Assembly (NCBI GenBank): GCA_020635235.1
Contig: JACKAF010000003.1
Coordinates: 372,001-436,000, forward strand
Source of the DNA: Pseudobdellovibrionaceae bacterium
GTDB lineage: Bacteria > Bdellovibrionota > FAC87 > UBA2466 > JACKAF01
Direction: 5' to 3'
Length of the DNA: 64,000 bases
Part shown: piece by piece, positions 32,613 to 41,690 of the stretch
Position numbering within the stretch: the first letter of the stretch is position 1
How the letters are laid out: each line of letters opens with the position of its first letter
The notes under the pieces: model-generated
Database searches by the model: none
What the model saw: only the letters and a program-made list of their open reading frames with translations
Told to the model about the DNA's origin: nothing
Made by a program: the position numbers and the translations under genes

Positions 32613-34178
32613 ATGCATCTTAGCAGTTTGTTCAGCTTCTATCGAAATGGCGTTCGGGAAATTAGCGTTACGGGTGAAATTGTCGTCAGTAACGGAACGG
32701 AAACACTCTTTTCGACTTCATCGGAGCGGCTCGCGTTTCCCGCCCGCTCTTTGCTGAAGCCCTTTCAGTTTTTTGCGGCAGGTTTGGATCCACAGACGTG
32801 GACCGGGGATCCCCTGTACGCCGCTGCACTGGGCTCTATCTCCGCTACGGCCGAGCAGGTGGAGGCGTTCAAGCAGCTTCCCGATAGGCGGCGCCATCTC
32901 ATTCCAAAGCTCGCGATCCCTAACATTGGATACCCGATGGATGAAGCCCACCGCGAGGCACTCAAGGCCCAATCCATTCCGCCGGCGGTCGAGTACCACA
33001 GCTGTTTTAGTAAACACCTTGGAATTTTGGAGGCGTGTGAACGCAATGGTTGGGACGCCGGGACATATAATAAGGTGGGGCATCCGTATCATGAGAAACT
33101 CCGCGATAGTTTAGGGGCGCTGCTGGGGCAGCCGCTCAGGTGCGAATGGGTAGTGGACGGGTGCGGGCTTCCGTCGCCTGTGCTTGAGCTTTCGCAGATG
33201 GCAAAACTTTTCCAGCAGTTGGCAAAAGCGGAGTCACTGAGCGGGATCCGAAACCAAATGCTGCGTTTTCCCGACTGGATCGGAGGACCGAAGCGAGTCG
33301 ATACCCGTTTGATGGCTGAGAATGAGGGGAAAGTCATCGCCAAAGAAGGGGCCGATGGTCTTTTGGGGCTCAGCATTTTACCTTCGACAAAATACCCGAA
33401 TGGACTGGGAATCGTTTGCAAACTTTACGGCGGTTATCAGCCGTTTTTGGCGGGGCTCGCGGTTGCCCCCCTCCTGGAAGCGGTGGGATTAGCGGCCGTC
33501 GGCAGTATTCCCGCAGGACAAACGATCCGTTACCACTATAGGCCCTTGGAACAGACCCGTTGTTTGGACATCAGCCCCACGGTGAGTGCGCGCACAGCCG
33601 TTTTTCCTGGGGACGTGCCCTTCTCCCGCGAAGTGAGTTTGGACGCGGAAAAGGGGGACCATCTGACGCTGTCCAGTTGCCACACAACCTTGCATGTTGG
33701 GGCCCACGCAGACGCTCCCAGCCATTTTATCAAAGGCGGCAAGAGCATTGACGCCGTTTCCCCAGATCTTTATTCCGGCTTGTGTGAGGTACGCACCGTC
33801 ACCAAAAAACGCGGGGAGGTTTTGGAAGCTAAGGACCTGGGAGAATTTAAGACACGAAGAGTGTTGCTGCGGACAGGATCGTTTCCGGATATGGAGCACT
33901 TTAATGAGGATTTCGTCGCGCTCAGCCCCGAACTCATCAAAAAGTTATCCGAGAGTGGGATGGTGCTTGTAGGGGTGGACACGCCGTCTCTCGATCCCGC
34001 CGACTCGAAGACTTTGGCGGCTCACCACGCTACGTTGAATGGGAAACTTGCCATTCTGGAGGGCCTCGATTTGACCCAAGTGGAGGATGGTATCTACTGG
34101 TTGTCGGCGAGTCCGTTGAAGCTGGAAGGGGCCGACGCCAGCCCGGTGCGTGCGCTACTTACGCCGCTATCCTGGTAG
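32613..34178 (+). CDS. Asparaginase II-like / kynurenine formamidase fusion protein
   Basis: 521 residues from an ATG with GGGGAG upstream; the frame opens 23 codons earlier without a ribosome site. Residues 1 to about 310 match the AnsA/L-asparaginase II family (PF06089-like): FYRNGVREISVTGEIVV, PARSLLKPFQFFAAG and CSFSKHLG-like HSCFSKHLGILEAC. Residues from about 315 form a complete cyclase/kynurenine formamidase (KynB) domain: LDISPTVSARTAVFPGDVPF and the metal motif HVGAHADAPSHF. KynB hydrolyses N-formylkynurenine to kynurenine and formate, the step after tryptophan 2,3-dioxygenase, whose gene converges on this one with adjacent stops. I know of no described fusion of these two families; both domains hydrolyse amide bonds. 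Confidence 0.82.
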   Translation: MHLSSLFSFYRNGVREISVTGEIVVSNGTETLFSTSSERLAFPARSLLKPFQFFAAGLDPQTWTGDPLYAAALGSISATAEQVEAFKQLPDRRRHLIPKLAIPNIGYPMDEAHREALKAQSIPPAVEYHSCFSKHLGILEACERNGWDAGTYNKVGHPYHEKLRDSLGALLGQPLRCEWVVDGCGLPSPVLELSQMAKLFQQLAKAESLSGIRNQMLRFPDWIGGPKRVDTRLMAENEGKVIAKEGADGLLGLSILPSTKYPNGLGIVCKLYGGYQPFLAGLAVAPLLEAVGLAAVGSIPAGQTIRYHYRPLEQTRCLDISPTVSARTAVFPGDVPFSREVSLDAEKGDHLTLSSCHTTLHVGAHADAPSHFIKGGKSIDAVSPDLYSGLCEVRTVTKKRGEVLEAKDLGEFKTRRVLLRTGSFPDMEHFNEDFVALSPELIKKLSESGMVLVGVDTPSLDPADSKTLAAHHATLNGKLAILEGLDLTQVEDGIYWLSASPLKLEGADASPVRALLTPLSW

Positions 34179-34997
34179 TTAGTAGCTGAGTCCACCCATG
34201 TGGGTGCGCGCTTCCCAGAGCTCAGGGAAAAACTTCTTTTGCAGGGTCTGCTGGAGGTAGGCGACCCCTAAGGATCCACCGGTTCCGCGTTTCATCCCAA
34301 TCATGCGCTCCACCATTTGGACGTGTCTAAAACGCCAAAGCAGAAGCTGTTCGTCAAAGCGTATAAGGTACTCACACAGATTGTGCAGGGCGGTGTTTTC
34401 TCCGCCATCGTAAACTTTTAAGAGTGCCTGCAGAATAGATTCCGGGTCGGTTTTTTTCAGAAGTTTTTTCTGCAGGAGCAACTTAAGAAAAGCGTCGCGC
34501 AGGCTAGGTTTCTGTAACCTCACCTTGATGGTGTTCTTCCATTCGGGGTCTAGCTTAAAAAATTTTGTGTAATCAGATTGTGGCGCTCCGACCATGAGTT
34601 CCAGTTCTCTAAACTGAGTACTTTGGAACCCGCTTGCCGGCTGCAAATTGGATCGAAAGCGATTAAATTCGGTCGGCGTCATTGTCTCCAGAATGTCGAT
34701 CTGTTGGATGAGCACACGGAAGATTTCACAGACTCGGTCAAATAGACGGAATGCCGGGATGAGTTCTGCTGCAGTTAGAAGGGAGACCAGCTTTTCAAGT
34801 TCGTATAGGACCTGCTTAAACCAGAGCTCATAAGTTTGGTGCACGATGATAAAGAGCATTTCATCGTGTGCCGCCGGGACCGAGAGTGGCTCCTGCAAAG
34901 AAGTCAGCTCGCTTACCTTTAGATAACTGGAATAGCTCGGTTCGTTCCGGGGCGTGGATGGTGTACCAGCCCCCTTATCTTTTGTAACCCTTCCCAT
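34179..34997 (-). CDS. kynA: Tryptophan 2,3-dioxygenase
   Basis: 272 residues. Heme enzyme that opens the indole ring of L-tryptophan to N-formylkynurenine. Family motifs are complete: FIIVHQTYELWFKQ (substrate-binding), RFRSNLQPASGFQSTQFRELE, and FRHVQMVERMIGMKRGTGGSLGVAYL containing the axial heme His and the substrate-carboxylate-binding Thr. Its stop abuts that of the asparaginase-KynB fusion, so the first two steps of the kynurenine route are encoded convergently. Typical length. Regulation not visible. Confidence 0.95.
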   Translation of the reverse strand: MGRVTKDKGAGTPSTPRNEPSYSSYLKVSELTSLQEPLSVPAAHDEMLFIIVHQTYELWFKQVLYELEKLVSLLTAAELIPAFRLFDRVCEIFRVLIQQIDILETMTPTEFNRFRSNLQPASGFQSTQFRELELMVGAPQSDYTKFFKLDPEWKNTIKVRLQKPSLRDAFLKLLLQKKLLKKTDPESILQALLKVYDGGENTALHNLCEYLIRFDEQLLLWRFRHVQMVERMIGMKRGTGGSLGVAYLQQTLQKKFFPELWEARTHMGGLSY

Positions 34998-35066
34998 GAC
35001 ACTTCCAACCTAGCAGGTCGGAGTGCGTCGCGCAAAGGGGAAAGAAAGATCCCCCGCAATGCCCTG

Positions 35067-36428
35067 CTATTCGCTCAAGCGGGACTCTAGCTGCGGGCGG
35101 CGCAGCACGTCCATCAGTGACGGGCCGGAGAGTCCAGGTCCGGGAAACCAAGGCGTGGGGAAATAGGCGGTTTGCTGGTTCGGCGCGCTATAAAACCACA
35201 TGTCGATGACCTCGCCTTTTTTATTTTTCCCCTTTTCATCCGTAAACTCGAAATTCGAATACTGGCGAGCCGTCGCGCGAGCCGCGTAGAATAGGAAGCG
35301 ATTTGAATTGTAGTTCAAACTGATGTTTCTGACCTTTTTATCCTTGATGGAAAACAGCTCGCTTTTTTCAGAGATACCGTTGGAGTTCTTATCCTGCCAG
35401 AGGAGGAGTTCGCTGAATCGCTCATCTTTTTCATCGATGAGGCCGTCTTTGTTGGAGTCGAGCTCTCTTAGGGTCTCAAATCCGTTTGCATCCTCGAAGT
35501 TTCCAAAAAGTTCGTAGCCGTCATTGATGCGACCGTCTTTGTTTCGATCCAAAGCGAGGAAGTAACCGGGCGCCCCGGCTTCGGGCCAATACGTGCGCTC
35601 CATTTCGGTCGTTATCTTGAAATTCACCACGCCTTGGTAACTGGGCCGTCGGTCGTCGAAAAATAACATCAGGGGTGACTTAATCGCGTTGCAGTTATCA
35701 GGATAATAACGTCCGTATTGGAAGTTCTGAGGGAGCGCACCGAACACATGGTGGCGAACCACGATAAAAGACCCGTCCGGGCTAGCATTGTTATCATATG
35801 CAGGCGCTCCGACGATGAGACCATTCTGGGACAACCTGGAGCTGATAAAGGAGTACCGATTGTGCGACTCGGTCTTATTGCCGTTGGCGTCTACGCCCGT
35901 CTCGGTGCGCGTTAAATTCGGGAAAGTCAGCGTGAACGTCGCCGCGAATTGGATACCCATAAAGACCGGGGTGGCAAAATTCTTGTCGCTGGGGTCGGGG
36001 CTGAAACCTGACCCAAATACTACAGTGGGCTCGGGGTTTGAGGGACTCGTGCTGTTGTAGAAATTCTTCGCGGCTTTGAAAGTGACATGATAAATGGGGG
36101 AATCTGTCGCGCCTAAGCCATCGGGCTTGCTGTTTCTTAATTGGAATTCCCAGTCCAGGTCGCGCGTACCCTCCATGAACGCTTGCGTGCCCGCGAGCAA
36201 CTGGGGGTTGCTACGATAGTTCGTAGACGAGCAAGTGGAACTTAGCAGAACCTTGGTCGAACCGGTGTTGGAGGAGCGGCCCAGACCCCCATGGGTTGCG
36301 GTTTGAACACCGTCGTCAATACCGTTATTGGACACAGCGTCTGGTCCAGTGACGGAATAGGCGGCTTCCGTTACGGAAAAAGCTAGGAGCAGCACCCCAA
36401 AAAGCGCAAGGGTCTTTCGGTTTTTCAT
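35067..36428 (-). CDS. Secreted EF-hand-like calcium-binding protein of pilin operon
   Basis: 453 residues from an ATG with GGAGGA upstream. A signal peptide (LALFGVLLLAFSVTEAA) is followed by a large beta-rich domain. Around residues 290-370 there are three dockerin/EF-type calcium loops: DRNKDGRINDGYE, DSNKDGLIDEKDE and DKNSNGISEKSE. It is the last gene of the minor-prepilin operon. In type IV pilus systems the corresponding position is taken by PilY1, a calcium-binding tip adhesin; this protein lacks the PilY1 propeller in what I can see but may play that part. No C-terminal sorting tail. Confidence 0.72.
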   Translation of the reverse strand: MKNRKTLALFGVLLLAFSVTEAAYSVTGPDAVSNNGIDDGVQTATHGGLGRSSNTGSTKVLLSSTCSSTNYRSNPQLLAGTQAFMEGTRDLDWEFQLRNSKPDGLGATDSPIYHVTFKAAKNFYNSTSPSNPEPTVVFGSGFSPDPSDKNFATPVFMGIQFAATFTLTFPNLTRTETGVDANGNKTESHNRYSFISSRLSQNGLIVGAPAYDNNASPDGSFIVVRHHVFGALPQNFQYGRYYPDNCNAIKSPLMLFFDDRRPSYQGVVNFKITTEMERTYWPEAGAPGYFLALDRNKDGRINDGYELFGNFEDANGFETLRELDSNKDGLIDEKDERFSELLLWQDKNSNGISEKSELFSIKDKKVRNISLNYNSNRFLFYAARATARQYSNFEFTDEKGKNKKGEVIDMWFYSAPNQQTAYFPTPWFPGPGLSGPSLMDVLRRPQLESRLSE

Positions 36429-36458
36429 ACGTCCTCCGAATGGATCCATAAAAGGATC

Positions 36459-37568
36459 CTAGAATTCAAAACTATTGGGTATCACTACGTTGCCGGCCGC
36501 ATCTCGACGACAGGAACTGCCGATGGCTTCACTCTTGCTGGTGACTCGTCGGTTTAAGGTGGATTTGTCTTCGTAAACTGTCGGCCGTACGGATGGCATG
36601 TTGATGCTTCGGCGTGCGAGCTCAATACCGCAGATTGGCACCGCCACCGTCTGCGGTTGGCTCCAGCCCCCGGCCGCCGGATCAAAGGTACTGCGCATGA
36701 GCCTGCCGGTTTGGTAGCCTTCGTACTCCAGAGCTTCTACTGAATAGCGGACGAACGACACCCGACGCACCATCGTAAAAAGAGCGTCACCGCCCTGTGG
36801 TGGCATTGTTCTAAAAAAATTATCCAGACTCGTTATCTGGTTATCAGTCACGGGGTGGCGTTGATCGCTAATGGGCGCTCCGGGAAGGGTTGTGATCGAT
36901 TGGAAAGTGTCTCCTCCATCCCAGTACCCCATGTAGCTATGTGCTCTGGGGGCCTCGTTGAAATTTGGCAAACCGGCCGCTGGCATTTGACGCTCCAGCG
37001 AGACCGAATAAAATTGGATGAGGGCAAAGGGTTCACGCAAAGTCCCGTTTGGACTCCAGGTGGTGGCCGACTTGGTCGCCAATATGTCTTTCATTCGAGT
37101 TTCATTTAGAGTCACCGTTCCGGCGGCGGTGAAGCTTCCCGGAGCGGGCTCTGTTTGATCGTAAAATCTGGCCACTTGAATCGCTTGCGAGGGGGATTCT
37201 TTACTATCTTCCTTCATCAAAACAAAAGAAGCCCCGTTTTGCGGAGTCAGCGTGATGCGTCGGCGGCACGCATCGAGTGTCTCTGGACACGGCTGGTCCT
37301 TCAAATAATCCCAAAAACCCCGGCCATTTTCGTCGTTGAAACCCAAAACGTTAAAACCTACACCACTATTGGTAATGTCAAACCAAAGCGCCCTGGAGCC
37401 TACCATTTCGGTTTGTAAGGCTCGGAAGTTTCCGTCCGTGACCAGAAGCCCTTTTTTCAAAAACACCATCAATTCTCCAACCGCAAGAAAGATGAAAGCC
37501 CCCAAAGTGGTAACCAACAGCACTTCGATGAGCGAAATACCGCTCTCGCTGTTCCGATACGAATTCAT
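36459..37568 (-). CDS. PilW-like minor prepilin
   Basis: 369 residues, GGGGGA ahead of the ATG. The short leader ends in Gly and is followed by ISLIEVLLVTTLGAFIFLAVGELMVF, a class III prepilin signal with Glu at position 5 after cleavage. The rest is a long periplasmic domain rich in beta strands, as in PilW minor pilins that initiate pilus assembly. Processing would be by the PilD encoded at 6283-7074. It lies between the PilV-like gene and the EF-hand gene on the same strand with short gaps. Confidence 0.8.
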   Translation of the reverse strand: MNSYRNSESGISLIEVLLVTTLGAFIFLAVGELMVFLKKGLLVTDGNFRALQTEMVGSRALWFDITNSGVGFNVLGFNDENGRGFWDYLKDQPCPETLDACRRRITLTPQNGASFVLMKEDSKESPSQAIQVARFYDQTEPAPGSFTAAGTVTLNETRMKDILATKSATTWSPNGTLREPFALIQFYSVSLERQMPAAGLPNFNEAPRAHSYMGYWDGGDTFQSITTLPGAPISDQRHPVTDNQITSLDNFFRTMPPQGGDALFTMVRRVSFVRYSVEALEYEGYQTGRLMRSTFDPAAGGWSQPQTVAVPICGIELARRSINMPSVRPTVYEDKSTLNRRVTSKSEAIGSSCRRDAAGNVVIPNSFEF

Positions 37569-37587
37569 TCCGTCCCCCTGTAATCCC

Positions 37588-38046
37588 CTATTGCGGTACC
37601 AATACCCGAATGTCCCGTGTTTTATCGCCCCACGTCCAGCGGTAGTGCGCGAGCAACATCCCGACTACTCCGGAGCGAACCAAAACTACTTTAATGAGCC
37701 CAGGGCATACCGCTTCTGTACATGCCGATTCGTCCATTACGTTCAGCACGTTGTAGCGCATGCCGGGTAACTCATCCATCAAGTCCTCATCGAAGCGTGT
37801 GCTGGCTTCCGAAGGGCTGGACTGTTGGGCCCCTCCTGACGCACGCGATCCGATCATGCTTGCCAGCATGCGATCCGTCGCCAGATCGATCTTCACTTGC
37901 TGGTACATGCCGTTGTACATTCGAAAACCGGCCATCAAACCCTGTGCGGAAATCCCAATGATAGCGGCGGTCACGATAAGCTCCAGAAAAGTCATGCCGC
38001 GGTTATTTCCTAATATTTTTTTTACTCTTTTGAGTTCACTCTTCAT
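37588..38046 (-). CDS. PilV-like minor prepilin
   Basis: 152 residues; ATG at 38046 preferred over GTG at 38058 because GGGTGA precedes it. Leader RVKKILGNNRG followed by MTFLELIVTAAIIGISAQGLMAGF, a class III prepilin signal with Glu5. Two Cys in DESACTEAVCPG may form a disulphide. The start lies 12 bases beyond the stop of the giant PilX-like gene, so translation is probably coupled. Confidence 0.78.
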   Translation of the reverse strand: MKSELKRVKKILGNNRGMTFLELIVTAAIIGISAQGLMAGFRMYNGMYQQVKIDLATDRMLASMIGSRASGGAQQSSPSEASTRFDEDLMDELPGMRYNVLNVMDESACTEAVCPGLIKVVLVRSGVVGMLLAHYRWTWGDKTRDIRVLVPQ

Positions 38047-38057
38047 TAAGTCACCCA

Positions 38058-41000
38058 CTAGTTTGAAAGGTTAGAAAACAAAGTCAGCTGACCCACGTCG
38101 TAGTCCGTTGCCCGGTACGTGCCCTTCACTAAACCCGCGTCGTTAATCGGGTGGGGCATCGAGCCCGGGTCGACCGAGGTCCCCCGCAGATGCGAGGAAG
38201 AGTTAATAAATGGACTCGTTTCACATTTTAAAAACATGGCGTAACGGTTGAGCGGCATGGCGACCGTCATAAAGTTGTTCCAGCCGCTGTCATACCAGGC
38301 CTTTTCGCACGATCGCGGATCCACACCGTCACCCAGCATCTTTGCTTCTTCCATCACGTAGCGCGCGCGTCGACTCATGTGCGGATTCAGCCAATACACC
38401 CCACGTCGAATAGCTCCGGGGGCGATTTGCAGGCTTCGCACCACGTTGATGGAACCCACAATATAGAGTGGGTTGGTGCGCCCGCCTCTGATTTTTAGAT
38501 CCAAGCAGTTCAAATAGCCGAATACCACCCGCGCATCCGATTTGATATCGCATAGGGCGACGGTCACGTTGGGCATGGTACGATTTGGCCCACCGGCGTT
38601 ACTGAATAGAGCATTGCTGGAGTCAAAGATAATCTCCGTGTCTTCGAAGTTACTGATCCCAGTCGGTGCCTGAGCCATCCAAGTTTGTTTGGCTCTCGCA
38701 ACGTCATGCAATCCCACAGTCGAACTGCTCCCACTGTCTTTACAGGAGTCGCCAAGGCCTGCGTAGTCCAGAGAAAGATTGGGCAACTTTTCGAATTCGA
38801 CTGGGTCGTTGTTTCCCGAAACTGATATAGGTCTCCAGTTAGAGGGGAGAAAGGGCTCTTCGTAGCGCCGATTGGGATTCGTACGAAGATCAAACTTGAA
38901 GCGTGCGTCTTCGGCGGCCAACCAAACGGAGGGATCCGCATTTTTCTGTGCCGCCAGGTTAAAGCGTCCGTCGAAGGGTTCAATTACGACTTCAATATTG
39001 TCCCAACGGCCGTATTTATTTCCCTTCAATTCTATTTTGCCCTGAGCGATCGGGCGTTGCACTTGGCCTGCGTAAGTATAGCGTCTCAGCTCTACACTAA
39101 GCGACAGTTTGCCGCCAGCGAGAGGGCTGAGCTCATCGATCTTATCTTGGAGAGCTTTTTTCGCTAGAGCAAAGACCCGGATTTTATTGAAGGCGGTTTT
39201 GAGTTCCGCCAGCGACTTGTTAAAAGGTCGACCGGGATTTTTTGTCAGATCCTTACGCGCGTTCCACGCGTCGTCCCGATCGGATTTAGGACCGGTGTCC
39301 GAGCCGTAATCGGTGCCGGAATCATTGTCAATTTTCTCCATCGCTTCCCAAACACCCCAGCGGCTCGGGTTGGAGTCGCCTTCGCGCTTGTCACGATTGA
39401 GTGCGTCTTCGAGCGTATCGATATACGAATCGAGCGCATTGTAGTTGATATAGGTAATTTCGTTTATGTCGGAACTGTTGCAATTGGAGGAGCACAGCTC
39501 GGGCAGTGTCTTTACGACGTCAAACTTGGCGGCCCGCTCGGAGGCTTCAGTCCGGCGGTACCCTTTGAGATCGGAATCGATCGCCGTTGCGCTGTCTTCC
39601 AAGGCCGTTTGCTTGCTATCCAATTCCACATTTGCCGCAATGACTTCGTCCAGCCTACTCTGGAACTCGCTTCGCAAATCAGCGGCCCCTTCCATGACTT
39701 CCAGGAAGTCGGGTTTTGCGGCCTCGAGCGCGAGGCGTTGGTCGCGCGTGAGTGCCTCGATGTCGAGTTCCTGCCATACCCATTTGGCTTCGCCGGCCGG
39801 CCCTAAAAGCGCGGAGGTATTAACCCAGTCGCTCCCAACTTTGTAGCGCACTTTTACCCGTGCCCAGGGATCGACCGCTTCAGTGACTTCCAACGATTCG
39901 ATATCTGCCGGCATAGGGTTTCCCGGAGCTGGATTTTCAAAGCGGGAAGTTACGCCACCGTCACCCTGAGGCCAGTAGTAGTTCGGGTAGCTAAATGCGA
40001 TATAAAATTTGCTCGTCAAAGTTTCACCGCTACGATCGTTACCGCCGTCTCTAGATTTGACGTGCACTTTTGTAGCTTTTGTACTCTCCAGTGTGTTGGA
40101 TTTCGCGTACTCGGCACAATAGAGTGCTTTTGCCGGATCGTAACTCGATGTACCGGAGTCCAGTCCTGCCCAACGCTTGAGCCCGTCATCGTTGTAGTTG
40201 CTGTATTTGATGAAGCGAGCCCCCAGCCACACATTCAAATCGTGCCAGGTTCCGCCGCCCGAGGCCCCTGCCGTTGCGGGTTTGAATTCCTGTGTTCCCG
40301 AAGCCGTTGCCTGCTCGACGACACCCGGCTTATCCAGGATATGTGTGCTTAAAGAGGTGGAGCTGAACTGCCCCGCCTTAGGCAAGACAAGACCTTCGGA
40401 TCGCGTATAGCCGTCGAAGTAGAGGCCACCCACTAAATTGCCGCTGCTGTCTTTTGCGAGATCGCTCAAGGGGACGCGCGGAATCCCGTAAGGCTTTTCG
40501 GTGGCACTGCTCGCCGAGAGGTCGAGTTTCCCCGGAACGCGCAATGCGTATTTGTAGTTGTTGATGGCGTGGAAACCGTAGGTCGATTCTATAAAGAGCA
40601 CTTGCGGGAGCAGTCTCATCGGTAGAAAACCGTCGGTGGCGCCGAGGTGGAGTTCCACCCGAAACTTGATATAAGTGTCCGCACCGGAGTCAAAGGGTAT
40701 GTCGACCGTCAACATCCGCTTCATGGTCACAACCACTCTGGAAACGTTTGCTGAAGCCCGCATGCCGGAAGTTTGGCCGAAGAGTACGGCCAAGGGGTGT
40801 AGCGCCGTCGTGGCGACGTCCCTCGGTACGATGGTTAACCTCACCGGATCGAAGCCGAGCGCCCAACTGGTATCGTCATAGGCTTTGCCATGCTCTACGT
40901 TGATTTCCTGCATGGCCTGTTGGGTCATGATGAGCTTTTCCGGAACAAAAGTCGGATTTGCCGCATTTTCGGGATCCGCGCTAAAAAAAGTACTCCAGTC

Positions 41001-41300
41001 CGTCGGGCATTCCCCCGTGGGTTGTCCGCTAGAGTCCGGCACGGGAATATAACCAGCCTCAGGGCTCAAACAGATTTGTTGCTGTACGGCGTTTAGGAAA
41101 TAGGCGTGCACACTCGTCAACATGCGGTAGTAGTCCAGTTTATCCGCAGAGGCGATGCGCGTTTTTTGGGAGAAGACGTAGTTCTGTCCAATTTCGAATG
41201 CGATCAAAGAAAGCGCCAAAATAGAGAGGACGGTATAGACCAACATGCTACCGCGACGGTTTCTAACTTGCTTTGAGACTGTCGAAAAAACGTTCATCAT
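38058..41300 (-). CDS. Giant PilX-like pilus-tip protein
   Basis: 1080 residues from ATG 41300. The N-terminus is basic followed by RRGSMLVYTVLSILALSLIAFEIGQNY, the layout of PilX/GspK-type minor pilins, which often lack the usual Glu5, as here. PilX proteins are normally about 200 residues; this one is five times longer. The middle (about 550-700) is charged and helical (ESLQ-like repeats with many Asp, Glu, Lys) and probably a coiled coil. Cys residues near the C-terminus (CKDSGSSST, CDIKSD, CLDLKIRGG) may be disulphide-bonded. It would be presented at the pilus tip with the PilV-, PilW- and EF-hand proteins. Adhesion to surfaces or prey is an inference. Confidence 0.72.
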   Translation of the reverse strand: MMNVFSTVSKQVRNRRGSMLVYTVLSILALSLIAFEIGQNYVFSQKTRIASADKLDYYRMLTSVHAYFLNAVQQQICLSPEAGYIPVPDSSGQPTGECPTDWSTFFSADPENAANPTFVPEKLIMTQQAMQEINVEHGKAYDDTSWALGFDPVRLTIVPRDVATTALHPLAVLFGQTSGMRASANVSRVVVTMKRMLTVDIPFDSGADTYIKFRVELHLGATDGFLPMRLLPQVLFIESTYGFHAINNYKYALRVPGKLDLSASSATEKPYGIPRVPLSDLAKDSSGNLVGGLYFDGYTRSEGLVLPKAGQFSSTSLSTHILDKPGVVEQATASGTQEFKPATAGASGGGTWHDLNVWLGARFIKYSNYNDDGLKRWAGLDSGTSSYDPAKALYCAEYAKSNTLESTKATKVHVKSRDGGNDRSGETLTSKFYIAFSYPNYYWPQGDGGVTSRFENPAPGNPMPADIESLEVTEAVDPWARVKVRYKVGSDWVNTSALLGPAGEAKWVWQELDIEALTRDQRLALEAAKPDFLEVMEGAADLRSEFQSRLDEVIAANVELDSKQTALEDSATAIDSDLKGYRRTEASERAAKFDVVKTLPELCSSNCNSSDINEITYINYNALDSYIDTLEDALNRDKREGDSNPSRWGVWEAMEKIDNDSGTDYGSDTGPKSDRDDAWNARKDLTKNPGRPFNKSLAELKTAFNKIRVFALAKKALQDKIDELSPLAGGKLSLSVELRRYTYAGQVQRPIAQGKIELKGNKYGRWDNIEVVIEPFDGRFNLAAQKNADPSVWLAAEDARFKFDLRTNPNRRYEEPFLPSNWRPISVSGNNDPVEFEKLPNLSLDYAGLGDSCKDSGSSSTVGLHDVARAKQTWMAQAPTGISNFEDTEIIFDSSNALFSNAGGPNRTMPNVTVALCDIKSDARVVFGYLNCLDLKIRGGRTNPLYIVGSINVVRSLQIAPGAIRRGVYWLNPHMSRRARYVMEEAKMLGDGVDPRSCEKAWYDSGWNNFMTVAMPLNRYAMFLKCETSPFINSSSHLRGTSVDPGSMPHPINDAGLVKGTYRATDYDVGQLTLFSNLSN

Positions 41301-41690
41301 AATCACTCGCAATTTTAAAACTTTACCGTTTCCCCATGGCTGCAACGCGCAGTGTCAGCTCCTGTCGCAGTCTCTTCGGTGTTTTCCAGGTGAAAGTTGA
41401 GCTAATGGGATCCCGCCAAACGCTAGGTGAGAGAGGCCCATGCGGGATTCTTCAATTGTAGGGGTTTTTTTCTTTTCTAAAAAATGCCAGAATTCTGACA
41501 ATTCCCTAACATTCCGAACTCATTTGCGAAGTTCCGTAAAAAGGGAATTGTGAAATCTTAAGTCTCTGACTTTATTTAGATAGTTGGAATCGCACGGGTG
41601 CCGCCAGGCTGACGCCAAAGCCGAATAGAATAGGTAAAGAAACTTAGGTGTTTACTACTGGTGTACAGAAGTTGGCTTACACGTAAAAAC
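41301..41690. promoter_or_regulatory. Control region of minor-pilin operon, weak sigma-54 site
   Basis: 390 bases between the sigma-54 activator gene and the giant PilX gene, without a reading frame. At 41590-41607 on the minus strand CTGGC-N9-TGCGA keeps the GG-N10-GC spacing of a -24/-12 promoter but misses three consensus bases. Inverted TTCCCTTTTTACGG/AATTCCC-like elements between 41500 and 41560 could be activator sites. The sigma-54 assignment is suggestive only, but the neighbouring activator makes it plausible. Confidence 0.35.

Noticed and set aside
21787..34997. Kynureninase or kynurenine 3-monooxygenase within the catabolic island
   Set aside because: No PLP-enzyme or FAD-hydroxylase motifs found in any frame; the LLM protein is not of the kynurenine monooxygenase family.
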